In this document: in pieces, positions 36,996 to 45,534 of the stretch | Position numbering within the stretch: the first letter of the stretch is position 1 | Layout of the letters: each line of letters opens with the position of its first letter | Origin: Acidobacteriaceae bacterium | Lineage (GTDB): Bacteria; Acidobacteriota; Terriglobia; Terriglobales; Acidobacteriaceae | Direction of reading: 5' to 3' | Length of the DNA: 64,000 nucleotides | Assembly: GCA_021323655.1 (NCBI GenBank) | Contig: JAJPKO010000036.1 | Location: 62,001-126,000 of the forward strand | The notes under the pieces: generated by a model | What the model was told of the DNA's origin: nothing | Seen by the model: the letters and a program-made list of their open reading frames with translations, nothing else | The model's database searches: none | Translations under genes and position numbers: made by a program

Positions 36996-37009
36996 GTGAT
37001 CTGCATCAC
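36996..37009 (+). promoter_or_regulatory. CRP-type operator upstream of usp
   Basis: GTGA-N6-TCAC, centre 37002.5. TAAGGT (37032-37037) is exactly at -10; predicted start 37044, 21 nt before the ATG. Confidence 0.75.
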
Positions 37010-37064
37010 AGCAGTTCGGCAGTGGGACCTTTAAGGTATCCAACAACGCGAGCAGGAGGTCATC

Positions 37065-37946
37065 ATGACTGTTCAGTCTCCAACGATGGTTACATTTGAA
37101 CGCATTTTGATCCCGACGGATTTTTCGGACCTGTCGGTGCGAGCGCTGGAGTATGGCAAGGTCATCGCAAAGAGATACAACTCCCGCATCCTGCTTGCAC
37201 ATGTGAATCTGCCTGTCAATCCCATTTCTCCGCCTGAAGCGACATGGATCGAAGAGCAGGACGAAGTTTGGGAAAAACTCGAAGAGCGATTGGAAGAAAA
37301 CGGAAGCGCCCTCCGGGCAGAAGGCTTTCGGGCTGAAACGGTTTCGCTCACCGGAAATATTCACGAGGAGCTTCAGTCGACTGTTGAAAAACACAAAACT
37401 GATCTGATTGTGATGGGGACCCACGCCAGGAGCGGCCTGAATCGCCTTCTTTTCGGTTCTGAAACAGAGTCGCTGATGCGGCAGGCAAAGTGCCCGGTGA
37501 TGGTGATTGGGCCCTCTGCGCCGCCAGCTCCACAACCGGCATGGCAGGTGAAGAGCGTGATTTGCGCTACTTCTCTTGACCCTGGTGAGGCATGGATCGC
37601 AGGATACGCCTATATTCTGGCCCTTGATCACAAGGCGGGATTTCTTTTGCTGCATGTCAAAAGAGCGCATGACAAGGGACAGGGTGGAGATTGGCAAGAC
37701 TTTGAGAAAACCTTTCGGGAATCGATTTCGCCTCGCCATGTAGATCCCGCGCACTTTCTGTGCACCCAGGTTTCAGACGATACATTGGAAAATACGGTCC
37801 TTGATCTTGCCAAGGAGCGGGATGCTGACCTGATCGTCGTCGGAGCGCATTCTGCGTCCGGCATTGCTAGTCATCTACTACGTGGAACAGCGCCAAAGAT
37901 CATTGCGAAAGCGCCGTGTCCCATCATGGTTCTTCACCAGCCATAG
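37065..37946 (+). CDS. Tandem universal stress protein
   Basis: A 293-aa protein with two Usp domains. Domain 1 begins ILIPTDFSDLSVRAL and carries the loop GTHARSGLNRLLFGS (Ala at the second Gly). Domain 2 (about 160-290) keeps GAHSASGIASHLLRGTAP, a near-consensus loop, so either domain might bind nucleotide. ATG 37065 follows GGAGGT. It is convergent with the next USP gene, 110 bp away; that gap shows no clear terminator. Confidence 0.92.
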   Translation: MTVQSPTMVTFERILIPTDFSDLSVRALEYGKVIAKRYNSRILLAHVNLPVNPISPPEATWIEEQDEVWEKLEERLEENGSALRAEGFRAETVSLTGNIHEELQSTVEKHKTDLIVMGTHARSGLNRLLFGSETESLMRQAKCPVMVIGPSAPPAPQPAWQVKSVICATSLDPGEAWIAGYAYILALDHKAGFLLLHVKRAHDKGQGGDWQDFEKTFRESISPRHVDPAHFLCTQVSDDTLENTVLDLAKERDADLIVVGAHSASGIASHLLRGTAPKIIAKAPCPIMVLHQP

Positions 37947-38056
37947 GGCAAATCCAGAAGACGAGTGAGCAGTCGCTGGCGGTGGCCAGGCGATCTAAAC
38001 TTCTTCCGCACCTACCTCGTTGCTGAACACAACGGCATTGCGAATTTTCATCTCGC

Positions 38057-38947
38057 TCAGCGATTGCATGAGACTTCCTCAAGAATTTCCATTGTTGAGA
38101 CGTGCCCGGAAGCGCGCACGCAAATCACCGGACACGGGGCCTTGGAGATGACCTCAAGCACTGTGCTTGTATGAAATCGCTCCGGCGTAAGCTCGTCTGG
38201 AGGAGCGCCAAGTACAACGAGATCTGCGTGATGCTCTCGTGCGTAGTTCGCAATGACCGCACCCGGTTCTCCAGAAACCACAAAATGCTCGACCGGCACG
38301 GTATGGGATTCATTGAAAGGCGCAAGAAAACGCAGCTTTTCAAGAAGGCAAGAGCGCTTCATTGGGCCTACCGCAGGAAGCACGTGCAAAACAAGCAAGT
38401 TCTCATTGGCAATGCGGTGCGCGTATCCCATGGCCGTGAGCGAGGCTGCAGAAAAATCTGTAGCGATGAGCACACGGCGCCAGCGTCCGGCCCAGCGCAT
38501 ATGTGCATCAGCATTGGGAGAGATGGCCAGAATCGGGCACGGCGTCCGGGCCAGAAGTTGCCTTGCTACCGTGCCCAGGGCCACCTGGCCTGCCTCGCTC
38601 CTGGCTCGCGTGCCCAGAATCAGCAGGTCGGCATGATGGTCCTGGACAGCCTGAAGAATGCGGTCGCAGATCACTCCGCTCGTAACCACTGAGTGGACCT
38701 GAATGCCTTCCCTTCGTGTTTCTTCCTCAAACTTCTTTAACTCTTCGCGCGCCACCTTATGCGCGGCGATCTCTTCCGGCGCGCCCTCAGGAAAAGCATA
38801 GGCAACGGGATCAATTGCATGCACAATGACGAGCGTGGAGCCATGCAGGCGTGCAATCGCCTGCCCATAACGAAGAGCGGTAGAGGCGGTTGTTCCTAAA
38901 TCCGTGGCGATTACAATGGTCCCGAATTTTAGTCTGTCCTCGCGCAT
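38057..38947 (-). CDS. Tandem universal stress protein
   Basis: A 296-aa protein with two Usp domains: domain 1 from IVIATDLGTTASTAL with loop GTRARSEAGQVALGT, domain 2 from VLIATDFSAASLTAM. The C-terminus (GAPPDELTPERFHTSTVLEV) matches the USP remnant at 62100-62320, so that relic derives from this gene or a close copy. ATG 38947 follows GGGAG. Confidence 0.92.
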   Translation of the reverse strand: MREDRLKFGTIVIATDLGTTASTALRYGQAIARLHGSTLVIVHAIDPVAYAFPEGAPEEIAAHKVAREELKKFEEETRREGIQVHSVVTSGVICDRILQAVQDHHADLLILGTRARSEAGQVALGTVARQLLARTPCPILAISPNADAHMRWAGRWRRVLIATDFSAASLTAMGYAHRIANENLLVLHVLPAVGPMKRSCLLEKLRFLAPFNESHTVPVEHFVVSGEPGAVIANYAREHHADLVVLGAPPDELTPERFHTSTVLEVISKAPCPVICVRASGHVSTMEILEEVSCNR

Positions 38948-38999
38948 ATCTTTTCTCCCTTCCGCCTTCCACTATGCACCGGGAAAAGGTAAAAGAGCA

Positions 39000-39036
39000 G
39001 TGACATAAGGCACGGCTGTTGTGTGACGCGCATCAC
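39000..39036 (-). promoter_or_regulatory. Paired CRP-type sites upstream of usp (38947)
   Basis: A one-mismatch site (39000-39013, GTGA-N6-GCAC) and a perfect one (39023-39036) lie 23 bp apart. For the proximal site, CATAGT (38976-38971, minus strand) is one base beyond the standard -10 position; predicted start about 38964, 17 nt before the ATG. Confidence 0.6.
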
Positions 39037-39058
39037 ACGATGATCGAAGGAAGCGGTC

Positions 39059-39310
39059 TCAAGCCGCAGTTGAATATCTGTCGTGCACTGGAACACCCGG
39101 CGTTTCCCTGCGGCGCGGCTGCAATTGCTGGCCTGGAGGGCGCCAGGTCTCGACGACCAACTTCCGCGTACATTCCGCGCACAGCCAGACCACTCGGCGT
39201 TGTTCCCCCTTATGGTTCTGAGAACCGGTGACGAAGTAATCCACGCAGTGCAGGCTTCCGCTGCGGAAATACATGACTTCTGCCTTGCATGAAGGGTTAG
39301 CGCATTGCAT
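39059..39310 (-). CDS. Small zinc-ribbon-like protein
   Basis: An 83-aa protein with C-x4-C (CANPSC) near the N-terminus, a middle Cys/His (LHCVDYF) and C-x2-C (LCAEC), the arrangement of a zinc ribbon. The C-terminal tail is basic and Gln/Pro-rich (WRPPGQQLQPRRR). It starts 22 bp after the USP stop on the same strand, so it belongs to that operon. Function is unknown; a nucleic-acid or protein adaptor is possible. Confidence 0.7.
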   Translation of the reverse strand: MQCANPSCKAEVMYFRSGSLHCVDYFVTGSQNHKGEQRRVVWLCAECTRKLVVETWRPPGQQLQPRRRETPGVPVHDRYSTAA

Positions 39311-39331
39311 TTCCCAGTCCTCGATTCTGTG

Positions 39332-40285
39332 CTACCCGATAACGCCGGCGAAGCGGTCTGCTTCTTCGTGTTTTGCTTCTTTGCGGGGTTGCGCGTGATG
39401 AAAAGCCAGCACAGGGCAATGAGCAGCCGCTGTCACCTTGTAAGCTGTGCTGTCGCGGAAGTGGAACAGTGGGAGCGCTCCGTCCATGCCCACAACGATC
39501 AAATCCGCTTCTGTTTCAGCTGCTGTACTCATGATTTCTTTCACGAGATCACCCGCTACCACCTTGGTATGTATCCCAGGCGCCGGATCATCGGTATCAG
39601 GAAGCAGGGACCTTAATGCTTTTTCGGCCCAGGCAAAAGTGCGTGCCGGATTAACAGTCTCACGAATAATGTCGAGAGGGAGCACATGCAATAGTGTTAG
39701 TTCAGCTTTGTAGGTCTGCGCCAGATCAAAGGCGAGATGGAGGCTCTCAATGTAGTCGCCAGTGAAAGAGACAGGATGCAGAATTCTCTGGGGCCTGCTT
39801 TGCCTTCCAGCAGAGCGGGCGCCTGGGCCAACGGTAAAGACAGGCACTCTCACCGACTTCAGCAAATCATTTGCCACAGAACCCAGCATCATCTGACCCA
39901 ACTTGCCGCGCCCATGTGTCCCCACAATGAGCCGTTTGGCGCCCGTGCGTTCCAGCTCTTCGTGAATGACGTCTGAAGCGAATCCATGACGGCAAACCGT
40001 ATTGCAGACGAGTCCATGACCCTCAATCTGGCGTTTCAGCTCCATCAGCATAAGGCGCGCATCACGGTCCCTCTTGGTTTCATTGATATAAGCAGTCGCC
40101 CCGGACTCTACAGGCTGGACCTCAGGCGGAGTAATCGCGTGCACCAACGTGAGTCGGGCACCGCAATTTCTGGCCTGCGCGATGGCATGTGGGAGAAGAT
40201 AATCTGTGTCGGTCAGGTCTGTGGCAACAAGGATGTGGTCGGGCGAAGCCAGAGCGCGGATGCGGTCTTCTGCAGTGCTGGGCAT
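39332..40285 (-). CDS. Tandem universal stress protein
   Basis: A 317-aa protein. Domain 1 begins HILVATDLTDTDYLL and has a full ATP loop, GTHGRGKLGQMMLGS. Domain 2 begins RILHPVSFTGDYIESL and is more diverged, though VVGMDGALPLFHFRDS replaces the loop. A charged C-terminal tail follows. ATG 40285 with AAGGAG is preferred over three upstream starts because the predicted transcript begins at 40300. Confidence 0.92.
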   Translation of the reverse strand: MPSTAEDRIRALASPDHILVATDLTDTDYLLPHAIAQARNCGARLTLVHAITPPEVQPVESGATAYINETKRDRDARLMLMELKRQIEGHGLVCNTVCRHGFASDVIHEELERTGAKRLIVGTHGRGKLGQMMLGSVANDLLKSVRVPVFTVGPGARSAGRQSRPQRILHPVSFTGDYIESLHLAFDLAQTYKAELTLLHVLPLDIIRETVNPARTFAWAEKALRSLLPDTDDPAPGIHTKVVAGDLVKEIMSTAAETEADLIVVGMDGALPLFHFRDSTAYKVTAAAHCPVLAFHHAQPRKEAKHEEADRFAGVIG

Positions 40286-40322
40286 CTTAATCTCCTTATT
40301 GTTCATACTATGGACCATCAAG

Positions 40323-40363
40323 AAAACGGCCTCAGTGACGTAAATCACACAAGGCCGTTTTTT
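40323..40363. terminator. Hairpin terminator with CRP-type operator in its loop
   Basis: AAAACGGCCT (40323-40332) pairs with AGGCCGTTTT (40352-40361) and is followed by a T-run on the plus strand; the minus-strand copy also ends in TTTTC. It can terminate the norB transcript. The 19-nt loop contains the GTGA-N6-TCAC palindrome, whose half-sites can extend the stem. Confidence 0.7.
40335..40348 (-). promoter_or_regulatory. CRP-type operator upstream of usp (40285)
   Basis: GTGA-N6-TCAC, centre 40341.5. On the minus strand CATAGT (40312-40307) is exactly at the -10 position; predicted start 40300, 15 nt before the ATG. Confidence 0.75.
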
Positions 40364-40387
40364 ATGAGTAATGCGCCGGATTAGCGA

Positions 40388-42673
40388 TCAATCACCATGC
40401 GCCTTCTCTACAAGCTGCCAGCTTCCTTCCTCGACATAACCCTTCTCGTCATAGGAGTGGCCTGTAAGCAGTCCCAGCAGGAACCAGCAGAAAGCGAACA
40501 TGCCTATGGCGAAGATGGTGTCTCCTGGAATGCGCAGCCAGCGCAGGTCGTTCATCAGCCCGGTCTGCAGGAACTCTGAAGATCGCGCATACCAGGTCCC
40601 GTATTTTACTGAAGCCCACGCCTGCATCAGACCTACCGGCAACAGGCTCAGCAACACCATCAGCGACAAGCCAATGTTGATGCACCAGAAGGCGACGGAG
40701 AGAGACCTGTCTTTCCAGGCTTTTCCCGGCTGTAATGCCCGCAGACAGAAAAGCATCAATCCCAGACCAAGCATTCCGTATACTCCAAACAGAGCTGTGT
40801 GGCCGTGGACTGGCGTAGTATTCAGTCCCTGCATGTAATACAGAGCAACTGGCGGGTTGATGAAGAAACCGAACAGTCCGGCGCCGACAAAGTTCCAGAA
40901 GGCAACGGCGACAAAGAACCATATCGGCCACTTGTAGGCCGCGACCCACATTGCATGGTTGCTTTGCCGGGTCAGCCGGATGTTCTCCCATGCCTCAAAA
41001 CCGATCAGCACAAGTGGAACAACTTCCAGTGCGCTGAAGACCGATCCCAGGGCGATGACCGCAGGTCCGGTTCCGCTGAAGTAGAGATGGTGGAATGTGC
41101 CGATAATGCCGCCGGAAAGAAAAACGACTGTTGAGAACAGCACTGCCTTTGTAGCGGTTTCTGTGCGCAGCAGCTTGAGCCGCGTAAAGAGAAAAGCAAT
41201 CACAACTGTGGCGAAGACCTCGAAGAACCCTTCCACCCAGAGGTGAACAACCCACCAGCGCCAATATTCTGCTGTGACCAGGTTGCTGCGCTGTCCATAC
41301 ATCAACCCCGAAGCATAAAACAGTGGAATTGCAATGCTGCTGATAAGAAACAGCACCAGCAGAGGACGGCTCTCGGACGGTTTTGCCAATGCGGGGCGCA
41401 GCGCGCGCCACATCAGCCACAGCCAAAAGGTCAGTCCTGTAAAGAGCAGAATCTGCCAGAAACGGCCCAGGTCAACATATTCATATCCCTGACTGCCAAA
41501 CCAGAACCAGAGGTTGCTGAGTTTCTGCTCAATGCCCAGCCACTCCCCTGCAAGCGAGCCACCCACGACCAAGATAAGCGCGGCAAAGAGCAGGTCCACT
41601 CCGAGGCGTTGCCCCTTCGGCTCATGACCACTGACAGCCGGGGCGACATAGAGGCCCGTTGCCAGCCATGAAGTAGCAATCCAGAAAATAGCAAGCTGCA
41701 GGTGCCAGGTGCGGGTAATGGAATAGGGCAGCCACTTCGCAAGGGGGATACCGTAAAAACCAGAACCTTCAACGCCATAGTGGGCTGTGATAATGCCAAC
41801 AGCAATTTGTACGAGAACCAAGGCAGCAGCAACGTAGAAATATTTGATGGTTGCTTTTTGTGATGGTGTGGGATGCAGTCCCAGCAAGGGATCATGTTGA
41901 GGGGGCGTTTCATGGTTGGTCTCTGGCTCTTTTGAAGCGAAATACCAGACCATCCCGCCCACTGCAGCCAGTAGCAACACAAAGCTGATGACACTCCAGA
42001 CTATGGATCCCGGAGTCGGCCCATTTCCCACGAGCGGCTCGTGCGGCCAGTTGTTGGTATAGGTCACATCTTCGCCGGGACGGTCGGTTGTGGCGGCCCA
42101 CGCCGTCCACCAGAAGAACGCAGCCATCTGGCGCTGCTTCACAGGATCAGTGAGCGCTCCGGCTGGGATGGCATAATTGCTGCGTCCATTGGAGAAGATG
42201 TTCGCATAATACTGTTCGAGATCGGCAAAAGCTGCGGCGCGCACAGGGCTGATGGTCAGCGCCTGAGTAGAAGGATCGAAAGAATTCCGGCGTAGCTCAT
42301 TTCTCAGCCTGGCCTGAAGAGCGCCTTTTTGCTCATCGGACAACGACTCATACGCTGGAGCGCCTTCTTGCTTTGCCCAGGCATTGAGCGTGAAGAGCGA
42401 TTCGCGATGCAGCCAGTCGGCTGTCCAGTCCGGGGCGACGTAGGCGCCATGTCCCCAGACAGTGCCGATCTCCTGGCCACCGATGGATTGCCAGACGCCT
42501 TGACCATTTGTGATATCGGAACCGGTAAACAAAGTTGTCCCATCTGGAGTGATAACGCGTGCCGGAACCGGCGGAGCATGGCTGATGATATGGCGGCCAA
42601 TTCCGCCGAGCACTGCAAAAGAGATTCCAAGGACAAGGACCAGCGCAATCCAAAGACGTTTGTAGGAGTTCAT
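40388..42673 (-). CDS. norB: Quinol-dependent nitric oxide reductase (qNOR)
   Basis: Membrane enzyme of 761 aa that reduces NO to N2O with quinol electrons. A long N-terminal extracytoplasmic domain (about 40-220, GGQEIGTVWGHGAYVAPDW) is the fused cytochrome-c-like part seen in qNOR. It is followed by about a dozen helices with haem/Fe-B histidine regions (TRTWHLQLAIFW, WWVVHLWVEG, TFHHLYFSG, VHGHTALFGVYG). ATG 42673 follows GAGGAG. It is the third gene of the ric-nnrS-norB operon, so the role is NO detoxification rather than full denitrification; no nir or nos genes are visible. Confidence 0.95.
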   Translation of the reverse strand: MNSYKRLWIALVLVLGISFAVLGGIGRHIISHAPPVPARVITPDGTTLFTGSDITNGQGVWQSIGGQEIGTVWGHGAYVAPDWTADWLHRESLFTLNAWAKQEGAPAYESLSDEQKGALQARLRNELRRNSFDPSTQALTISPVRAAAFADLEQYYANIFSNGRSNYAIPAGALTDPVKQRQMAAFFWWTAWAATTDRPGEDVTYTNNWPHEPLVGNGPTPGSIVWSVISFVLLLAAVGGMVWYFASKEPETNHETPPQHDPLLGLHPTPSQKATIKYFYVAAALVLVQIAVGIITAHYGVEGSGFYGIPLAKWLPYSITRTWHLQLAIFWIATSWLATGLYVAPAVSGHEPKGQRLGVDLLFAALILVVGGSLAGEWLGIEQKLSNLWFWFGSQGYEYVDLGRFWQILLFTGLTFWLWLMWRALRPALAKPSESRPLLVLFLISSIAIPLFYASGLMYGQRSNLVTAEYWRWWVVHLWVEGFFEVFATVVIAFLFTRLKLLRTETATKAVLFSTVVFLSGGIIGTFHHLYFSGTGPAVIALGSVFSALEVVPLVLIGFEAWENIRLTRQSNHAMWVAAYKWPIWFFVAVAFWNFVGAGLFGFFINPPVALYYMQGLNTTPVHGHTALFGVYGMLGLGLMLFCLRALQPGKAWKDRSLSVAFWCINIGLSLMVLLSLLPVGLMQAWASVKYGTWYARSSEFLQTGLMNDLRWLRIPGDTIFAIGMFAFCWFLLGLLTGHSYDEKGYVEEGSWQLVEKAHGD

Positions 42674-42684
42674 GAATCTCCTCA

Positions 42685-43995
42685 CTATGCAAGAGTTGGT
42701 TTTGACTGCAAACGAAGATGGGCCGGAGGTTGAAGAAGCGTCATGCCGATATTGAGCGCGAACAAACTTACGGCCAGCAATTCAACCACTGCTGAAACAG
42801 GTAGCACCTTCCATGCCGGGGCCCATAGATTTTCGTAGGCCAGCGGCTCAGAGAAGACGCGCAGAAAGCATCCGGCAAAGAGCAACAGCAGCGACCAGAA
42901 CATGAGCTTCTTGCTCCACAAAATGCGCATGCCGCAGAAGGCAGGCAAAACGCGTTGCCCAATAGTAAATACCATTCCAGCAACAAAGCCAACGGTCAAA
43001 GCATGACGACTTGCGCCCCAGAATCCCCCTGATTGGTCAAAGAGGACGGCGAGCAGCGACAATACACAGGAAACAAGCAGCCACACATAGGTAAGCCGCG
43101 CAAACCAGGCAAAACTGGGGTGAACATTCAAGAGCTTGGGTGGATTGATGGCTGGTTCCCAAACATGCAGTGCGTCGACGGAGAGTAAACCGGAAAGCAA
43201 AAAGACCAAACCTGCGACCGGCAGTAAACGAAGAAACGTTGCGGCAATGCCGGCAAGACTTAGCACATACGCAACCATAAGGAGGCGTCCATTCGGCTGT
43301 TTCAGTCCAGCAAATACAGGTAGCCAGCGCGCATTGAACCCGCAGATGGTAGGTACCAGCACACCCCACACAGCCAGCACGATAAATTGCTGATCGGAAA
43401 CGTGCGGCAATGCCGGCGAGTTGCCATGAAGCGCCTGAGAGAAGAGCATCCAGCAGTTCACAATCAGCGCCAGCAGAAAGACGATGGTCGAGTAAGAGAC
43501 AATGCGCATCCACGTTTCGGGCTTGTTCCCGGACTTTGTGCGATGTCGCCGCACAAAAAGATAGAACAGAACAAATGCAGCCAATTCCAAGGCGCCGGAG
43601 AGCGGCAGTATGACACGCCAATTTTCGCTGGTCACGCCTGCAATCCATCGAATGAATACACCAAGCGTCCATAGTACCCACACAGTCCATCCGGCGCGTG
43701 TGGGAAAAGCCCTCGAGCTCTGCATCTTAGTAAGCGAATAGAAGCCGATGCCGATAATGAAAGAGCCGATCCAGCCGAAGATCTGCGCCTGCCCATGGGC
43801 CTGAAGCCATGCCTGTGACAGAGCGGAAGGCAAGTGAGAGCGGGAGATGTCCAGCAGATTCCAGACTCCCAGAAAGGTCCCAGGCAGCAGCATAAAAAAC
43901 ATGCCGCTGACGATAAACGCCGTTACCAGGTGCTGGCTCTGCCGCTCAGACTCGATGCGGGCAGCGTCAGCCACTGCAACGGGTTGGGAAAGCAT
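42685..43995 (-). CDS. nnrS: NnrS-like haem-copper membrane protein
   Basis: A 436-aa protein with about twelve membrane helices and the N-terminal block AHGQAQIFGWIGSFIIGIGFY, reminiscent of NnrS and haem-copper folds. NnrS proteins protect against NO and iron-nitrosyl stress. Its position between ric and norB supports this. The next gene starts 11 bp later. ATG 43995 and 44001 are both possible starts. Confidence 0.75.
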   Translation of the reverse strand: MLSQPVAVADAARIESERQSQHLVTAFIVSGMFFMLLPGTFLGVWNLLDISRSHLPSALSQAWLQAHGQAQIFGWIGSFIIGIGFYSLTKMQSSRAFPTRAGWTVWVLWTLGVFIRWIAGVTSENWRVILPLSGALELAAFVLFYLFVRRHRTKSGNKPETWMRIVSYSTIVFLLALIVNCWMLFSQALHGNSPALPHVSDQQFIVLAVWGVLVPTICGFNARWLPVFAGLKQPNGRLLMVAYVLSLAGIAATFLRLLPVAGLVFLLSGLLSVDALHVWEPAINPPKLLNVHPSFAWFARLTYVWLLVSCVLSLLAVLFDQSGGFWGASRHALTVGFVAGMVFTIGQRVLPAFCGMRILWSKKLMFWSLLLLFAGCFLRVFSEPLAYENLWAPAWKVLPVSAVVELLAVSLFALNIGMTLLQPPAHLRLQSKPTLA

Positions 43996-43997
43996 GC

Positions 43998-44702
43998 TCA
44001 CCGTGGTTCCGTCAGTGCAAGAGCGCGTGGAAATAGAATGTTGTTTTCAAGGTGAATGTGCAGGTGCATATCTTTTTCAAGGTCTTCCAGCGCCTTCCAG
44101 AGAGCGCGGAAGGTGGTGCATGCATCGGCAGGCGGCTGATAGTTATTGGTCTTCTCGCGTATGCGGCCCAATTTCTCGCCTGTTTGATCATGCTCAGTGA
44201 GCATGCGGCGCACAGGGTACTCGACGCTTTGGAACATCGGAAGATGGGCCGAGCCGGGTTCCCTTTCTGTCTTCGCGATGTAAGGAAACAGCACATTTTC
44301 CTCGCAATGGAAATGGTGTTCTATCTCCGCACCCACCGCTGCATAGAGCTGGCCGATGGGGAAAAGCTCGGGATGGTTTGCTCCATGCCGCTGTTGTACT
44401 TTCGTAAGCAGATTGCCGATCAACTCCAACTGCCGCCGCGTGTATGCGTGGTGACGCGTAACTATGTAATCGCACAATTCTTCCAGAGACATCTGCTGCC
44501 AGGGCATTGCCTGCGGATCTTCACTTTGCTGTTCCATCTCAGCCAGAACATCACCGACAGGAATATTCCGTTTGGCGCACGCATTGAGGAGGGTTTGGCC
44601 GCCGCCGCAGCAGTAATCAATACCAAGACGCTCCAGTAGCGGGATGGCTGAAGGAAATTCTGTGACAATATCTCTGACTGTTGTTTCCGGGTCGAAGCTC
44701 AT
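43998..44702 (-). CDS. ric: Iron-sulfur cluster repair di-iron protein (RIC/ScdA/YtfE)
   Basis: Repairs FeS clusters damaged by NO or oxidants. The 234-aa protein has an N-terminal ScdA_N domain with LGIDYCCGGG (about 26-35) and a hemerythrin-like C-terminal domain with the His/Glu di-iron ligands (TRHHAYTRR, EHHFHCEENVLFPYI, TEHDQTGE, HLHIHLENNILFPRA). It is the first gene of the NO-defence operon, 12 nt after the predicted transcript start. Confidence 0.95.
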   Translation of the reverse strand: MSFDPETTVRDIVTEFPSAIPLLERLGIDYCCGGGQTLLNACAKRNIPVGDVLAEMEQQSEDPQAMPWQQMSLEELCDYIVTRHHAYTRRQLELIGNLLTKVQQRHGANHPELFPIGQLYAAVGAEIEHHFHCEENVLFPYIAKTEREPGSAHLPMFQSVEYPVRRMLTEHDQTGEKLGRIREKTNNYQPPADACTTFRALWKALEDLEKDMHLHIHLENNILFPRALALTEPR

Positions 44703-44748
44703 CTTTAACCTCTGGGTCTCATCTTTGCAGGGGCAGGAATGACAGGCA

Positions 44749-44762
44749 GTGACTTAGGTCAC
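44749..44762. promoter_or_regulatory. CRP-type operator between ric and the regulator gene
   Basis: GTGA-N6-TCAC, centre 44755.5. Towards ric, AAAGAT (44726-44721, minus strand) is at the exact -10 place. Towards the regulator a -10-like TAGACT (44768-44773) is much closer, which would put the site near -24, a repressing position. This suggests activation of ric-nnrS-norB with autorepression. Confidence 0.7.
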
Positions 44763-44794
44763 AGCCGTAGACTTGAAGCGGAGCAGAAGGGCCT

Positions 44795-45493
44795 ATGACA
44801 ACACAGGAAAAGATAAATGCGATCAGGAAGACTGATCTCTTTGGTCAGGTATCGGCAGATGCGTTGAAGCAGCTTGCAGAGAAGGCTGTCGAGCGTTGCC
44901 TTCGCCAGGAAGAGATCCTGTTTATAGCAGGCGACCCGGCGCACGGATTGTTCGTCATTGTCTCCGGAGCCTTGCGGGCCTTCCGGCAAAATCCAGACGG
45001 CCGGGAGCAGACCATCCATGTTGAGTGCGCAGGCGCAACGCTGGCCGAGGTCCCGGTCTTCGATCAGGGCACTTATCCCTCTACCGTAATTGCGGAGGAA
45101 GACTCGCTTGTGCTGTTTCTCTCTAAAGAGAATGTACGGGAGTTTCTGCTGGAAAATCCGGAAGCTGCTCTCTCCGCCCTGGGCGTTCTCGCGAAGCGGT
45201 TACGGCGTGTGGCCTCGCTGGCCGAACAGCTCTCGTTGCGCGACGTTACTCAAAGGCTCGCGGCCATGCTGGCCGAAGATGCCGTCCGCCAGGCAAGCGA
45301 GTTGAAAGACGGCGTCTCGTTCTCTCTGCCCATTTCCCACCAGCGGATCGCTGCGCAATTGGGTACTGTGCGTGAAGTCGTCACCCGCAACCTGCATAAG
45401 CTGGTGGATGAGAAAATCATTGCTGTTCGCGGGCACAGGATCGTTGTTCTTGACGCCCTCAGGCTGCAGCTGAAGGCAAAAGCAGAGAATTAA
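44795..45493 (+). CDS. CRP/FNR-family transcriptional regulator, likely master of the island
   Basis: A 232-aa protein with an N-terminal cyclic-nucleotide-like sensor barrel (about 15-120), a dimer helix (about 125-150) and a C-terminal winged HTH (about 160-228). The recognition helix reads TVREVVTRNL with Arg193, Glu194 and Arg198 in the CRP positions that read GTGA; FNR would have E-x2-S-R. Only two cysteines are in the sensor part (ERCLRQ, VECAG), so an FNR-type FeS cluster is unlikely. The signal is unknown: haem, NO, a nucleotide or redox are possible. It is the only such regulator in the window. Confidence 0.93.
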   Translation: MTTQEKINAIRKTDLFGQVSADALKQLAEKAVERCLRQEEILFIAGDPAHGLFVIVSGALRAFRQNPDGREQTIHVECAGATLAEVPVFDQGTYPSTVIAEEDSLVLFLSKENVREFLLENPEAALSALGVLAKRLRRVASLAEQLSLRDVTQRLAAMLAEDAVRQASELKDGVSFSLPISHQRIAAQLGTVREVVTRNLHKLVDEKIIAVRGHRIVVLDALRLQLKAKAEN

Positions 45494-45534
45494 ACAAAGG
45501 AGACCACGCACTGCTGGCCATCCAGGTTGAGAAG

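Noticed and set aside
45371-45385. GTGA-N5-TCAC inside the regulator gene
   Set aside because: The spacer is five, not six, and it encodes the recognition helix itself.
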